Assembly (NCBI GenBank): GCA_035527845.1
Contig: DATKZT010000083.1
Coordinates: 34,061-98,060, forward strand
DNA: 64,000 nucleotides
Reading direction: 5' to 3'
DNA from: JAUWKC01 sp035527845
Lineage (GTDB): Bacteria > Planctomycetota > Phycisphaerae > Sedimentisphaerales > Anaerobacaceae
The notes below the pieces were generated by a model, which saw only the letters and a list, made by a program, of their open reading frames with translations, was not told where the DNA came from and did no database searches. A program made the position numbers and the translations under genes. Of the stretch, positions 17,229 through 26,010 are shown one piece after another (the first letter of the stretch is position 1; each line of letters opens with the position of its first letter).

Positions 17229-19679
17229 ATGAAATCAGAATCGAGAATCAGAGACTACAGCAGGATTTTAGCTGTCGGCCTGGTATTTTGCTTAATTTGT
17301 GTGGGGTTTTGTTTGGTTGCAGATGCGGGGGACTGGCCTCACTGGCGGGGGCCTGATTACAACGGCATATCCGACGAGACGGGCTGGACTGCGGATTGGC
17401 CTGAAGGCGGGCCGACAATATTGTGGAAGGCCTCGATTGGGATAGGTTTTTCTTCGGTTGCGGTCAGCGAGGGCCGAGCGTACGCGATGGGAAACGTCAG
17501 CGACACCGATATTGTTTACTGCTTTGACGCCGAGACGGGCGAAGAGATATGGAGGCACAGCTATTCGCAGCGGCTGGACCCGAAATACTACGAGGGCGGG
17601 ACGCTGGCGAGCCCGACGGTTGCCGACGGCCGCGTCTATACCATCAGTAAGGACGGAAAGGCGTTCTGTCTCGATGCGAAAACGGGCAGGCCGATATGGT
17701 CGAAGGATTTGCTGAAAGACTTCGAGATAAAACGCACCGAATGGGGCTGTGCAGGTTCGCCCTATGTAACCGACCAAATGGTCATCTACAACCTGGGCTC
17801 GGGCGGTCTTGCGCTCAATAACCAGGACGGCGCCATTATATGGCAAAATGGAGGCGGCCCCGGCGGCTACGCTACCTGCGTACCCTTCACCACCGCAGAC
17901 CAAAAATGTATCGCCTTGTTCGGGTTCCGGGAGGTCTTGGGATTGGTCGCCGACACGGGAAGAGAGCTGTGGAGGCACACGTGGAAAACCAGGTATGATG
18001 TTCACGCAGCCGACCCCATTATCGTATCCGACGACACGATATTCATTTCCTCCGGCTACGGCAACGGCTGTGCACTGTTGAAAATACAGATGCAGGGCGC
18101 CCAAGGCACTGTCACCGAGCTGTGGCGAAACAACAACATGTGCAATAAGATGAATGGGTCGGTGCTTTGGGAGGGGTATATCTACGGCGTCGATGAAGGT
18201 GGCGATCTGCGGTGCCTGAACCTGCGGACGGGAGACCTTATTTGGAAGCAGGGCGGTTTCGGTCAGGGCAGCCTGATGGCAGCCGACGGCAAGCTGATAG
18301 TCATGGGCGAGAAGGGCAATCTCGTGATTGCCGAGGCTTCGCCTGAAGGATACAAGGTTCTCTCCAGCGCCAATATTCTCACGGGCAAATGCTGGACGGT
18401 TCCTGTGCTGGCCAACGGCCGGATTTATACACGCAACGCTGCCGATGACATGGTCTGTGTTGACGTGCGCGGCAAGGAAGCCGCCAGCGCGGTTGCCTCC
18501 GACTGTGACTGGCCGCAGTTTCGCGGGCCCAACAGAGACGGTAAATCAGATGAGACGGGGCTGCTGAAAAAATGGCCCGAAGGCGGACCAAAAATGCTGT
18601 GGTCGGCCGATGGGCTCGGGGGCGGTTTTTCTTCGGGGGCGGTGGTTGACGGCATGATTTATACAACCGGCCTGGCAGCGGATAAACAGGGAATGGTTTC
18701 TGCCTTCGACCTCGACGGCAACCTCAAGTGGAAGAAATCATACGGGCCCGAATGGAGCGGCTCTCACGACGGGGCCCGCACCACGCCGACGGTTGACGGC
18801 GACCGGTTCTATGTTATGAGCGGCTACGGTAACCTTGTCTGCTTCGACGCCAAAACCGGCGACATCAACTGGCAGGTCGATACACTGAAAGAGTTCAAGG
18901 GCAAGAACATCCAGTGGGGAATCTCCGAATCGGTTTTAGTCGACGGCGAGAAGGTCATCTGCACGCCGGGCGGCGAGGACGCCACCCTCGTGGCGCTCGA
19001 TAAGATGACGGGCGAAACCATCTGGACCAGCAAGGGTCTCAGCGAGGCCAGCGCCTACTGCTGCCCCGTGATTTTCGATGTGGGCGGCAATCGTGTTCTG
19101 ATAACGATGATCGCCAAGTCTATCGTGGCGCTCGATCCGGAAACGGGAAAACTTCACTGGCAAATTCCACACGAGACGAGCTACGACATTTCGGCGGTTA
19201 CGCCTGTCTATGACAACGGTCATCTTTATGTCACCAACGGCTACGGCAAGGGCGGCATGATGCTGGATCTGTCCGAGGGCGGGACCAAATACACCCAAAA
19301 GTGGACCGACAAGAACCTCGATTGTCACCACGGCGGGGTAATTCTTATCGACGGTGATATTCACGGCTCCAACCACAAGGGACAGGGTGCTAATAAGGAA
19401 AGTTGGATTTGTCTGGAACTGGCCACCGGCAAGATGAAGTACTTCGGCAAGCTGGTCGGCAAGGGCAACGGGATTTATGTCGATGGGATGTTGTACTGTT
19501 ACGGCGAGAATGGGAAGGTCGGGCTTGTTAAGATTACACCCGGCGGCTATGAGATGGTCAGCTCCTTCGATGTTACCATGGGCAAGGACGAGCACTGGGC
19601 GCATCCGGCGATTTCGAACGGTACTCTTTACATCCGCCACGGGGACGTCCTGATGGCTTACGACATCAAAGCCCCCTGA
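17229..19679 (+). CDS. Secreted double PQQ-like beta-propeller protein
   Basis: 816 residues from ATG 17229 with a signal peptide (ILAVGLVFCLICVGFCLVAD). Two tandem propellers each open with the same motif: DWPHWRGPDYNGISDETG and, about 400 residues later, DWPQFRGPNRDGKSDETG, followed by WPEGGP, a W, and FSS(V/G)AV. The repeat of the whole unit points to an internal gene duplication. Blades include YCFDAETGEEIWRHSY and LDPETGKLHWQIPHETSYD. The single-unit family is very common in planctomycetes and is annotated PQQ-binding-like, although cofactor binding is not demonstrated. Monocistronic between its own promoter and a 258-base spacer. Function unknown, likely periplasmic. Confidence 0.85.
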   Translation: MKSESRIRDYSRILAVGLVFCLICVGFCLVADAGDWPHWRGPDYNGISDETGWTADWPEGGPTILWKASIGIGFSSVAVSEGRAYAMGNVSDTDIVYCFDAETGEEIWRHSYSQRLDPKYYEGGTLASPTVADGRVYTISKDGKAFCLDAKTGRPIWSKDLLKDFEIKRTEWGCAGSPYVTDQMVIYNLGSGGLALNNQDGAIIWQNGGGPGGYATCVPFTTADQKCIALFGFREVLGLVADTGRELWRHTWKTRYDVHAADPIIVSDDTIFISSGYGNGCALLKIQMQGAQGTVTELWRNNNMCNKMNGSVLWEGYIYGVDEGGDLRCLNLRTGDLIWKQGGFGQGSLMAADGKLIVMGEKGNLVIAEASPEGYKVLSSANILTGKCWTVPVLANGRIYTRNAADDMVCVDVRGKEAASAVASDCDWPQFRGPNRDGKSDETGLLKKWPEGGPKMLWSADGLGGGFSSGAVVDGMIYTTGLAADKQGMVSAFDLDGNLKWKKSYGPEWSGSHDGARTTPTVDGDRFYVMSGYGNLVCFDAKTGDINWQVDTLKEFKGKNIQWGISESVLVDGEKVICTPGGEDATLVALDKMTGETIWTSKGLSEASAYCCPVIFDVGGNRVLITMIAKSIVALDPETGKLHWQIPHETSYDISAVTPVYDNGHLYVTNGYGKGGMMLDLSEGGTKYTQKWTDKNLDCHHGGVILIDGDIHGSNHKGQGANKESWICLELATGKMKYFGKLVGKGNGIYVDGMLYCYGENGKVGLVKITPGGYEMVSSFDVTMGKDEHWAHPAISNGTLYIRHGDVLMAYDIKAP

Positions 19680-19803
19680 AGCCGCAGCCATACAACCCGT
19701 CTCGCTGTACTTCTTCTCGACGCCCAATTGTCACATACCCTGCGGGGCGCTGCGCGGGATAAACCCTCGGTAGTATCCTGCCGCTGCACGGGCACAATCT
19801 GCT

Positions 19804-19833
19804 TGACCTCCGGACCGTGGATGTGTTATACTG
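19804..19833 (+). promoter_or_regulatory. Predicted sigma70-type promoter of the sensor kinase
   Basis: TTGACC (19804-19809), 18-base spacer, TATACT (19828-19833), about 105 bases before the kinase start. Confidence 0.55.
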
Positions 19834-19937
19834 CTTGGTCATTCACAAACATGAAAATTGCGTCGAGTGGGGGCATTTATTTAAATAAATGACTCATACA
19901 CGTAAAACCCGGCCACCCGCAATGGGAGGTGGATAAC

Positions 19938-22900
19938 ATGGCAGCAATCGTAAGAAAAAGCGGCATCGAAGTCATTGGCGACGTCCCATGGGGAACCCAC
20001 CTCTGTCAGTTCTACAAAACAAAAGAGGATTTGATCGATATTCTGGTGCCCTATTTCAAGGCCGGGCTCCGGAACAACGAGTTCTGCATGTGGGTGACAT
20101 CAGAGCCTTTGAGCAGTGAAGAGGCCAGGAATGCCCTGGCTAAGGAAGTGAACAGCCTGGGTGAGTATGTCGCGAAGGGTCAGATCGAGATACTTGACTA
20201 CACCCAGTGGTATACGAAGTCCGGCCGTTTCGACGCCCAAGAGGTTTTGCAGGGCTGGGCCAAGAAGGAAAAGCAGGCCCTGGCCAGTGGATTCGACGGC
20301 CTTCGCCTCACGGGAAATACCTTCTGGCTGGGGCAAAAAGACTGGAAGGATTTCGCCGATTATGAAGCAGAAATAAACAGGGTCATAGGCGACTACCGAA
20401 TGCTGGCAATCTGCACCTATTCGCTTGATAAGTGTACAGCTTCAGAGATTATCGATGTGGTGGGCAACCACGAATTTGCACTTATTCGGCGGGAACGCAA
20501 ATGGGAGATAATTGAAAGCATCAAACACAGAGAGACGCTGGCAGCGCTGGGGGAGAGCGAGAACAAGTACAGAACACTGCTCAAGAATGTCCCCCAGAAG
20601 ATATTCTATAAGGACTTGAACTCGGCATACGTTTTGTGCAACGACAGCTTTGCAGAGGATTTGAAAATCACGCCCAAAGACATCAGGGGAAAGACGGATT
20701 ATGACTTCTTCCCCAAGGAGTCTGCTGAAAAACATAAAGCAGATGATAAGAGAATTATGGAATCCGGGAACGCGGAGGAGATAGAAGAGCAATATCTCAA
20801 GGACGGAAAAGACATAGCCGTCCACACATTCAAAGCCCCGGTAAAGGATGAACAGGGCAATACCATAGGCATATTTGGCATCTCCTGGGACATTACCGAG
20901 CACAAGCACGCCGAGCAGGCCCTGCGGGAGTCCCAGAAGCACCTCAGCACCAGGAACCGCATTGCAGAAGTCTTCCTCACCACACGCGACGATGAGATGT
21001 ACGCAGAAGTGCTGCAAGTAATTCTGGAGGCCATGCAAAGCAGGTACGGGATCTTTGGATATATAGACGAGGATGAAACCCTGATTATCCCTTCTATGAC
21101 CAGAGACATCTGGGAACAGTGCCAGGTCCCCGACAAGACGATAGTGTATCCCCGCGAAAAATGGGGCGGCATCTGGGGCCGGGCGCTAAAAGAGAAAAGA
21201 ACCCTTTATGCCAATGAAGGCTTACACGTGCCTGATGGTCATGTGCCTATCACAAGGGTTCTGGTCGTCCCGATTCTGTACGGCCAACAGCTTATCGGGC
21301 TGCTCGAAGTCGCCAACAAGCCCAGCGATTACGCCGAGAAAGACCGACGGTTCCTCGAAGACGTCGCCGCCCACATAGCCCCCATCCTCAATGCCAGATT
21401 GGAAAGAGATAAGCAGCAGAGACAACGCAGACAGGCAGAAGAAGCTCTCAGACGAAGTGAAGAACGATATTCGCTGGCCCAGCGGGCAGCCAGCATCGGC
21501 AGTTGGGACTGGGACATTCTCACCGGCAAGCTGACATGGTCTGAGCAGATAGAACCGATGTTCGGCTTTGGCCGAGGCCAATTCGCCGCAACTTATGAGG
21601 CATTTCTCGAATGCGTACATCCTGATGACCGCCGGCACGTTGTTGATTCGGTGAACGCTTGTGTCGAACAAAGCAGGGATTACGCCATTGAGCACCGTAT
21701 AGTCTGGCCGGACGGCACAGTGCGATGGGTCTCCGAAAAAGGCGACGTCATCCGCAACGAGACCGGAAACGCAATTCGTATGCTGGGCGTGGTCCAGGAC
21801 ATAACCGAGAGAAAAACCGCCGAGCAGCGGCTCCTGCTCGGCAGCAGTATTCTCGAAACAATCAACCAAAAAGAAAAAGGCCAGGACATAATCCGCAGGA
21901 TTCTCGAACTTCTTAAGGAATACACGCATCTTGATGCTGTCGGAATTCGGCTTCGCGACGGAGACGACTATCCCTACTACGAAGTAAACGGTTTCTCCGA
22001 AGACTTCGTAAACCGTGAAAACTATTTGTGCGCCCGAGATGAGTCCGGCGGGAAAGCCCGCGATTTACGGGGCCGGCCCGTCCTCGAGTGCATGTGCGGA
22101 AACGTCATATTAGGCCGTACCGACCCGGACGCCCCGTTCTTTACTGAAGGCGGCAGCTTCTGGACAAACAGCACCACCCAACTGCTTGCCTCAACCTCCG
22201 ACAAAGAGCGAATGACACACACCCGAAACCACTGCAACCGCGCCGGGTACGAATCGGTGGCGCTTATCCCACTGCGCTCCGGCCCACAAATCGTCGGCCT
22301 GCTCCAGCTAAATGACCACCAACGAGGATGTTTCAACGCTGAGACGATACGCTTCTTCGAGGGAATGGGCGACAGCATCGGGATAGCCCTGGCCAGAATC
22401 AAGGCAGACGAGCAGATAGAAAGCCTCGCAAGATTTCCATCTGAGAGTCCATCTTCAATCGTCCGCGTGGCGGCAGACGGCGCCATCCTCTATGCCAACG
22501 GCCCCGGAGACGCCCTGCTGCACGAATGGGGCTGCAACGTAGGCCAGCGCGTCCCGAAACACTGGCACCAATACGTCTCGCGCATACTCGGCCACGGCGA
22601 CAGCGAAGAGCTTGAAACCACGTGCGGCGACAGAATACTCTCCGTTTTGATCGCCCCGGTGGTTGACGCCGGTTACGTCAACCTGTATGGTATTGATATT
22701 ACAGAACGTAAACAGGCAGAAGAAGACCTCCGGCAGTACCGTCAGCACCTCGAAGAGCTGGTCAAGGAGCGCACCGCCGAGCTGCAGGAAACAAACCAGA
22801 AATTACGCCGGGAAGTCGAACAGCGAAAAGAACTCGAAAGACAATTGCTGGATATCAGCGAAAGGGAAAAAAGGCTGATTGGGCAGGAGTTGCATGACAG

Positions 22901-23468
22901 TATAGGCCAGCAACTCACGGGGATTGCATTTATGACCAAAGTCCTCCAACAAAAGCTCGTCAGCCGACTGCCCGAAGAGGCCGGCGGCGCGGCCGAAATA
23001 TCAGAACTTGTTAATGAAGCCATGAGTCAGACACGCGTTCTCGCCAAAGGACTTCATCCGGTAGATTTGGATGCGGAAAGCCTCATGTCAGCCCTGCACG
23101 GACTCGCATCAACCACCGAGCATCTTTTCGGCGTCAATTGCAGCTTCAGATGCGATAAGCCCGTCTCCGTGGCTGATACCACGGTCGCGGTAAACCTTTA
23201 TCGCATCGCTCAGGAAGCTGTCACCAACGCCGTCAAGCACGGAAAGGCACAAAACATTCGAATAGGCCTTGCCTCCCATGGCGGGCAATCCACCCTGACC
23301 GTAAACAACGACGGTCTGGACTTCGAGCCCGTCCCTCAAAAAGGCGCAGGTATGGGCCTCAACATCATGCACTACCGCGCCGAAATCATCAACGGCTCAC
23401 TCGATATTCGTAAAGGCGCCTCCGGCGGCACACAGGTAACCTGCACCTTTCCAAACGACCAAAACTGA
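19938..23468 (+). CDS. Multi-sensor histidine kinase (MEDS-PAS-GAF-PAS-GAF-PAS-HisKA_3)
   Basis: 1176 residues from ATG 19938, with GGGAGGT seven bases upstream (a GTG nine bases earlier is less likely). Domain order: MEDS (about 10-175; GTHLCQFYKTKEDL and FCMWVTSEPL), PAS (about 215-330), GAF (about 345-490), PAS_3 with IGSWDWDILTGKLTWSEQ (about 515-630), GAF (about 650-830), a short PAS (about 845-925), a coiled coil, HisKA_3 with phospho-His in GQELHDSIGQQLTGIAF (about 980), and a HATPase with N-box YRIAQEAVTNAVKHG and GAGMGLNIMHYRAE. No TM is seen, so it is cytosolic. MEDS was named after the dichloromethane sensor DcmR. It should phosphorylate the NarL-type regulator 20 bases downstream. 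Confidence 0.9.
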   Translation: MAAIVRKSGIEVIGDVPWGTHLCQFYKTKEDLIDILVPYFKAGLRNNEFCMWVTSEPLSSEEARNALAKEVNSLGEYVAKGQIEILDYTQWYTKSGRFDAQEVLQGWAKKEKQALASGFDGLRLTGNTFWLGQKDWKDFADYEAEINRVIGDYRMLAICTYSLDKCTASEIIDVVGNHEFALIRRERKWEIIESIKHRETLAALGESENKYRTLLKNVPQKIFYKDLNSAYVLCNDSFAEDLKITPKDIRGKTDYDFFPKESAEKHKADDKRIMESGNAEEIEEQYLKDGKDIAVHTFKAPVKDEQGNTIGIFGISWDITEHKHAEQALRESQKHLSTRNRIAEVFLTTRDDEMYAEVLQVILEAMQSRYGIFGYIDEDETLIIPSMTRDIWEQCQVPDKTIVYPREKWGGIWGRALKEKRTLYANEGLHVPDGHVPITRVLVVPILYGQQLIGLLEVANKPSDYAEKDRRFLEDVAAHIAPILNARLERDKQQRQRRQAEEALRRSEERYSLAQRAASIGSWDWDILTGKLTWSEQIEPMFGFGRGQFAATYEAFLECVHPDDRRHVVDSVNACVEQSRDYAIEHRIVWPDGTVRWVSEKGDVIRNETGNAIRMLGVVQDITERKTAEQRLLLGSSILETINQKEKGQDIIRRILELLKEYTHLDAVGIRLRDGDDYPYYEVNGFSEDFVNRENYLCARDESGGKARDLRGRPVLECMCGNVILGRTDPDAPFFTEGGSFWTNSTTQLLASTSDKERMTHTRNHCNRAGYESVALIPLRSGPQIVGLLQLNDHQRGCFNAETIRFFEGMGDSIGIALARIKADEQIESLARFPSESPSSIVRVAADGAILYANGPGDALLHEWGCNVGQRVPKHWHQYVSRILGHGDSEELETTCGDRILSVLIAPVVDAGYVNLYGIDITERKQAEEDLRQYRQHLEELVKERTAELQETNQKLRREVEQRKELERQLLDISEREKRLIGQELHDSIGQQLTGIAFMTKVLQQKLVSRLPEEAGGAAEISELVNEAMSQTRVLAKGLHPVDLDAESLMSALHGLASTTEHLFGVNCSFRCDKPVSVADTTVAVNLYRIAQEAVTNAVKHGKAQNIRIGLASHGGQSTLTVNNDGLDFEPVPQKGAGMGLNIMHYRAEIINGSLDIRKGASGGTQVTCTFPNDQN

Positions 23469-23487
23469 TACGAGGCGAACGGACGCT

Positions 23488-24177
23488 ATGGCACAAAAAG
23501 AAATAAAAAAAGAGACAAACCAGCACAAGACCAGGATTCTCATCGTGGACGACCACCCGATCGTCCGCGAAGGATTAGCCAAGCTCATCGACCAGGAAAA
23601 GGACATGGCCGTCTGCGGACAGGCCGAGGATGCCCACCAGGCCATCAAAGCCATCAAAACCCTTAATCCCGACCTGGTCATTGTGGACATCTCTCTCAAA
23701 GAAACCAGCGGCATGGATCTCATTAAGGACATAAAGGCACAACACACCAAACTGCCCGTTCTTACACTATCAATGCACGATGAGTCTTTGTATGCCGAGC
23801 GGGCCCTTCGCGCCGGCGCCCAGGGCTACATAATGAAGCAGGAAGCCCCCGAAAGGGTCGTCGCCGCAATTCGCACCGTCCTCGCCGGCAAGCTCTACAT
23901 CAGCGACAAGGTAACATCAAGAATGGTGCACAAATTAGTCGGCAGCAAAACCGACCACGCCGCCGCCGGCGTCGATGCACTCAGCGACCGCGAATTGGAG
24001 GTCTTTCTGCTCATCGGCCAGGGCTTCGGAACCCGACAGATTGCAGAAAAACTCTTCCTCAGCCCAAAAACCATTGAGACCTATCGTGCACACATCAAGG
24101 AGAAACTCGGCGTCGCTGATGCCACCGAGCTGCTCCAGTACGCCATCCAATGGGTGAGCAGTCACGAAGACAAGTAG
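23488..24177 (+). CDS. NarL/FixJ-family response regulator
   Basis: 229 residues. The receiver has the acidic pair and phospho-Asp: RILIVDDHPIVREGL, then DLVIVDISLKETSGMDL, with K in GYIMKQEAPERVV. The LuxR-type HTH is complete: LSDRELEVFLLIGQGFGTRQ and KTIETYRAHIKEKLGV. A transcription factor expected to be activated by the HisKA_3 kinase immediately upstream. Its receiver closely resembles those of the two HTH-less proteins downstream of csrA, including the run up to the linker (YISDKVTSRMVHKL here; YVSDNMARKL in the first paralog), which indicates tandem duplication. Confidence 0.93.
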   Translation: MAQKEIKKETNQHKTRILIVDDHPIVREGLAKLIDQEKDMAVCGQAEDAHQAIKAIKTLNPDLVIVDISLKETSGMDLIKDIKAQHTKLPVLTLSMHDESLYAERALRAGAQGYIMKQEAPERVVAAIRTVLAGKLYISDKVTSRMVHKLVGSKTDHAAAGVDALSDRELEVFLLIGQGFGTRQIAEKLFLSPKTIETYRAHIKEKLGVADATELLQYAIQWVSSHEDK

Positions 24178-24458
24178 CCGCGGTACGGCCCCCCACGCAG
24201 CTGGCAGCGCACCAAAATAACCGGCCTCGACAAGCCCCAATCGCCCTTACCCCACCCCTACCCTGTCGGCTCGGCCATAGGGGATTTCCCCATACCGAGC
24301 ACAGCGATTACACCGATACAAGAAACAGTTTAGACCCCGATTTACATAAACTCGCGAATCGCTAATATCAGTCTATACGCTGCAGACGCCGAGATGAAAT
24401 TAATGCCGCTTGCTTGTAACGAGCTTGCGAACTTGTGAAAAATTCATCACCCTCCTCC
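24178..24458. other. Intergenic stretch after the response regulator
   Basis: No gene seen. It holds one imperfect hairpin at about 24271-24301 (CTCGG / CCGAG closing, GGGGA-TTT-CCCC core) without a T-run. It may mark the 3' end of the regulator transcript or be an operator. Nothing else recognised. Confidence 0.4.
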
Positions 24459-24532
24459 CGGCCGGGTTTGACAGCTGCTACGGGGGGATTGCCAGACCCG
24501 GCCGAAAACGATTGACGCAGCATCCTCTGCTG
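24459..24532 (+). other. Candidate structured RNA element, copy A
   Basis: A 9-bp perfect stem (CGGCCGGGT 24459-24467 with ACCCGGCCG 24496-24504) encloses TTGACAGC and a GGGGGGA loop. GAAAAC follows directly, then a second hairpin (CAGCA 24518-24522 with TGCTG 24528-24532). The same order recurs about 170 bases downstream in copy B. Upstream of both lies a pyrimidine tract with CCTCCTC. Could be part of the csrA leader or a small RNA. I recognise no known riboswitch consensus. Confidence 0.45.
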
Positions 24533-24632
24533 AGATTATAAAATGAAGATTATTCAAAAAAACACCGAGCCAAAGGAAAAAAGAAGGAATTATAAGATTA
24601 CGTCATCCTTCTCAATCCCTCCTCCTCCGAAG

Positions 24633-24706
24633 CCGGGTTTGACAGCCGCAATAGAACTGTGGCTGCCTTACCTGGCAGAAAACCAGCGCAGTACGATTAA
24701 GCTGCG
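24633..24706 (+). other. Candidate structured RNA element, copy B
   Basis: Shares CCGGGTTTGACAGC with copy A. Outer stem CCGGGT (24633-24638) pairs with ACCTGG (24670-24675, one G-T pair), inner stem CAGCC/GGCTG (24643-24647, 24661-24665). GAAAAC follows near 24678, then hairpin CGCAG/CTGCG (24687-24691, 24702-24706). It ends about 60 bases before csrA. Confidence 0.45.
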
Positions 24707-24726
24707 ACGAATATAGAATCTTGAGC

Positions 24727-24767
24727 GGACAGGTGGTTCGCTCCCCGATGTGGAAGGGATTCTGGAA
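24727..24767 (+). promoter_or_regulatory. GGA-rich csrA leader, possible CsrA autoregulation site
   Basis: Four GGA triplets (24727, 24752, 24757, 24764) lie in the 41 bases before the csrA start, and the last three cover the ribosome-binding site. CsrA binds paired GGA motifs over Shine-Dalgarno sequences, so translational self-repression is plausible. No test is possible from sequence alone. Confidence 0.4.
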
Positions 24768-24989
24768 ATGTTGGTGTTGACCAGGGGCAAGGATCGGTCA
24801 ATTGTCATTGGCGAAAATGTTGAGCTGACAATAGTTGATATTCGCGGTAATAGCGTCAGGCTCGGAATAACCGCCCCGAAATCCACACCCGTTCACCGTC
24901 GGGAGGTATACGATGCTATCCGCGGCCAAAACCTGCCGAAAAGCGATAGCTCTCTGTCCCAGGCTAAACAAAACAAATGCCGAGGATGA
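24768..24989 (+). CDS. csrA: Carbon storage / translational regulator CsrA
   Basis: 73 residues from ATG 24768; a GTG at 24750 would add six residues that CsrA proteins do not have. The core MLVLTRGKDRSIVIGENVEL, then VDIRGNSVRLGITAPKSTPV and HRREVYDAI, carries the L4/R6 strand and the R44-type RNA-binding arginine of the family. CsrA dimers bind GGA-containing hairpins in mRNA leaders and alter translation or stability, in planctomycetes often of motility or secretion genes. Its stop is separated from the receiver-only gene by only the codon GTG, so the two are translationally coupled. That link between CsrA and receivers is the notable context. Confidence 0.95.
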   Translation: MLVLTRGKDRSIVIGENVELTIVDIRGNSVRLGITAPKSTPVHRREVYDAIRGQNLPKSDSSLSQAKQNKCRG

Positions 24990-24992
24990 GTG

Positions 24993-25484
24993 ATGATTGA
25001 GCAGCAAGTACAGCTCCCCAACACCCAGAACAAAACCAGAATCATGATTGTCGACGACCATCCCATTGTCCGTCGAGGCCTCGTGCTGCTTATTAACCAG
25101 GAAGCGGACCTGGCCGTAACGGCAGAGGCGGAGAACGCCGAACAGGCCCTCGACGGTATCGGAAAACAACATTTCGACCTGGCTATTGTGGACATCTCGC
25201 TCTCGGGCACAAACGGCGTCGAGCTCACCGAGACAATCAAGACCAAATACCCCAATCTTCCGGTATTGATACTCACCATGCACGACGAGGCCAGATACGC
25301 CCGAAGCGCATTTTGCGCAGGGGCCAGAGGCTATGTTACCAAACGCGATGCGGCCGAGACCATCGTTTCGGCAATACGTCTGGTGCGAAGCGGCAAAAAC
25401 TACGTGAGTGACAATATGGCCAGGAAGCTTTCAGAAAGTACCGTGCCGGCCTGCAAAACCGCAAAATCAGACGAAGCCGAGTGA
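24993..25484 (+). CDS. Receiver-only response regulator (HTH lost)
   Basis: 163 residues from ATG 24993 (GTG 24990 possible). The receiver is intact: RIMIVDDHPIVRRGLVLL, DLAIVDISLSGTNGVEL, and K in GYVTKRDAAETIV. After YVSDNMARKL the chain ends in a short polar tail, exactly where the NarL-type paralog upstream continues into its DNA-binding domain. It can therefore accept phosphate but cannot bind DNA by that domain. It may act as a phosphate sink for the MEDS kinase or through a protein partner, CsrA being the obvious one by position (inference). Confidence 0.9.
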   Translation: MIEQQVQLPNTQNKTRIMIVDDHPIVRRGLVLLINQEADLAVTAEAENAEQALDGIGKQHFDLAIVDISLSGTNGVELTETIKTKYPNLPVLILTMHDEARYARSAFCAGARGYVTKRDAAETIVSAIRLVRSGKNYVSDNMARKLSESTVPACKTAKSDEAE

Positions 25485-25506
25485 CACCTCGGGGGGGCAA
25501 TGCAAC

Positions 25507-25998
25507 ATGAAAATCAGCCTTGAAAAACCAAAACCCAAAGACAGCAACCGTCATAGCAGAAACCATGATGCACACCGGACTATTGATGCAAGGGTCAGGA
25601 TTCTGGTAATTCAAGGCCGCCCCGCCGCCCGTAATAAACTCAGTGAGGTCCTCGAGCGTCTGACCGACCTGGCGGTCTGCTACGAGACCGAGCAGCCCGC
25701 TCAGGCGGCGGAAATCATCGAGCAATCCAGCATTGATTTGGCGCTGGTTGATATCTCTCCGGCAAACAAGGCGGGCATCAAGCTTACCGAACACATCAGA
25801 ATGAGATACCCGGAACTGCCGGTCTTGGTGGTTTCCACCCGTCGCCTGCCGCCCGGTCAAAGGGCACGCCCGTCAACAACTGCCATGGCGAATACCGTCG
25901 GTGCGCAAGACGTCGATTCAGTCGTTGATGCGATTCGGTACAGCCAGTCTCTGTTACGGAGCGGAGTTTCCGGCTTCAGCGTTGTCTTGAGGATTTGA
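25507..25998 (+). CDS. Pseudo-receiver protein (degenerate REC)
   Basis: 163 residues from ATG 25507, preceded by CGGGGGGG; the in-frame start at 25408 lies inside the previous gene. The fold can be followed: RILVIQGRPAARNKLSEVL aligns with RIMIVDDHPIVRRGL of its neighbour, so the acidic DD pair has become QG. The phospho-site Asp survives in DLALVDISPANKAGIKL, but the conserved Lys strand is replaced (TTAMANTVGAQDVDS). Mg2+ binding and phosphorylation are therefore unlikely. It has a 35-residue polar N-terminal extension. Same length as the previous receiver. Probably a protein-interaction module in the same pathway (inference). Confidence 0.82.
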   Translation: MKISLEKPKPKDSNRHSRNHDAHRTIDARVRILVIQGRPAARNKLSEVLERLTDLAVCYETEQPAQAAEIIEQSSIDLALVDISPANKAGIKLTEHIRMRYPELPVLVVSTRRLPPGQRARPSTTAMANTVGAQDVDSVVDAIRYSQSLLRSGVSGFSVVLRI

Positions 25999-26010
25999 AG
26001 GAGCAAGAAA

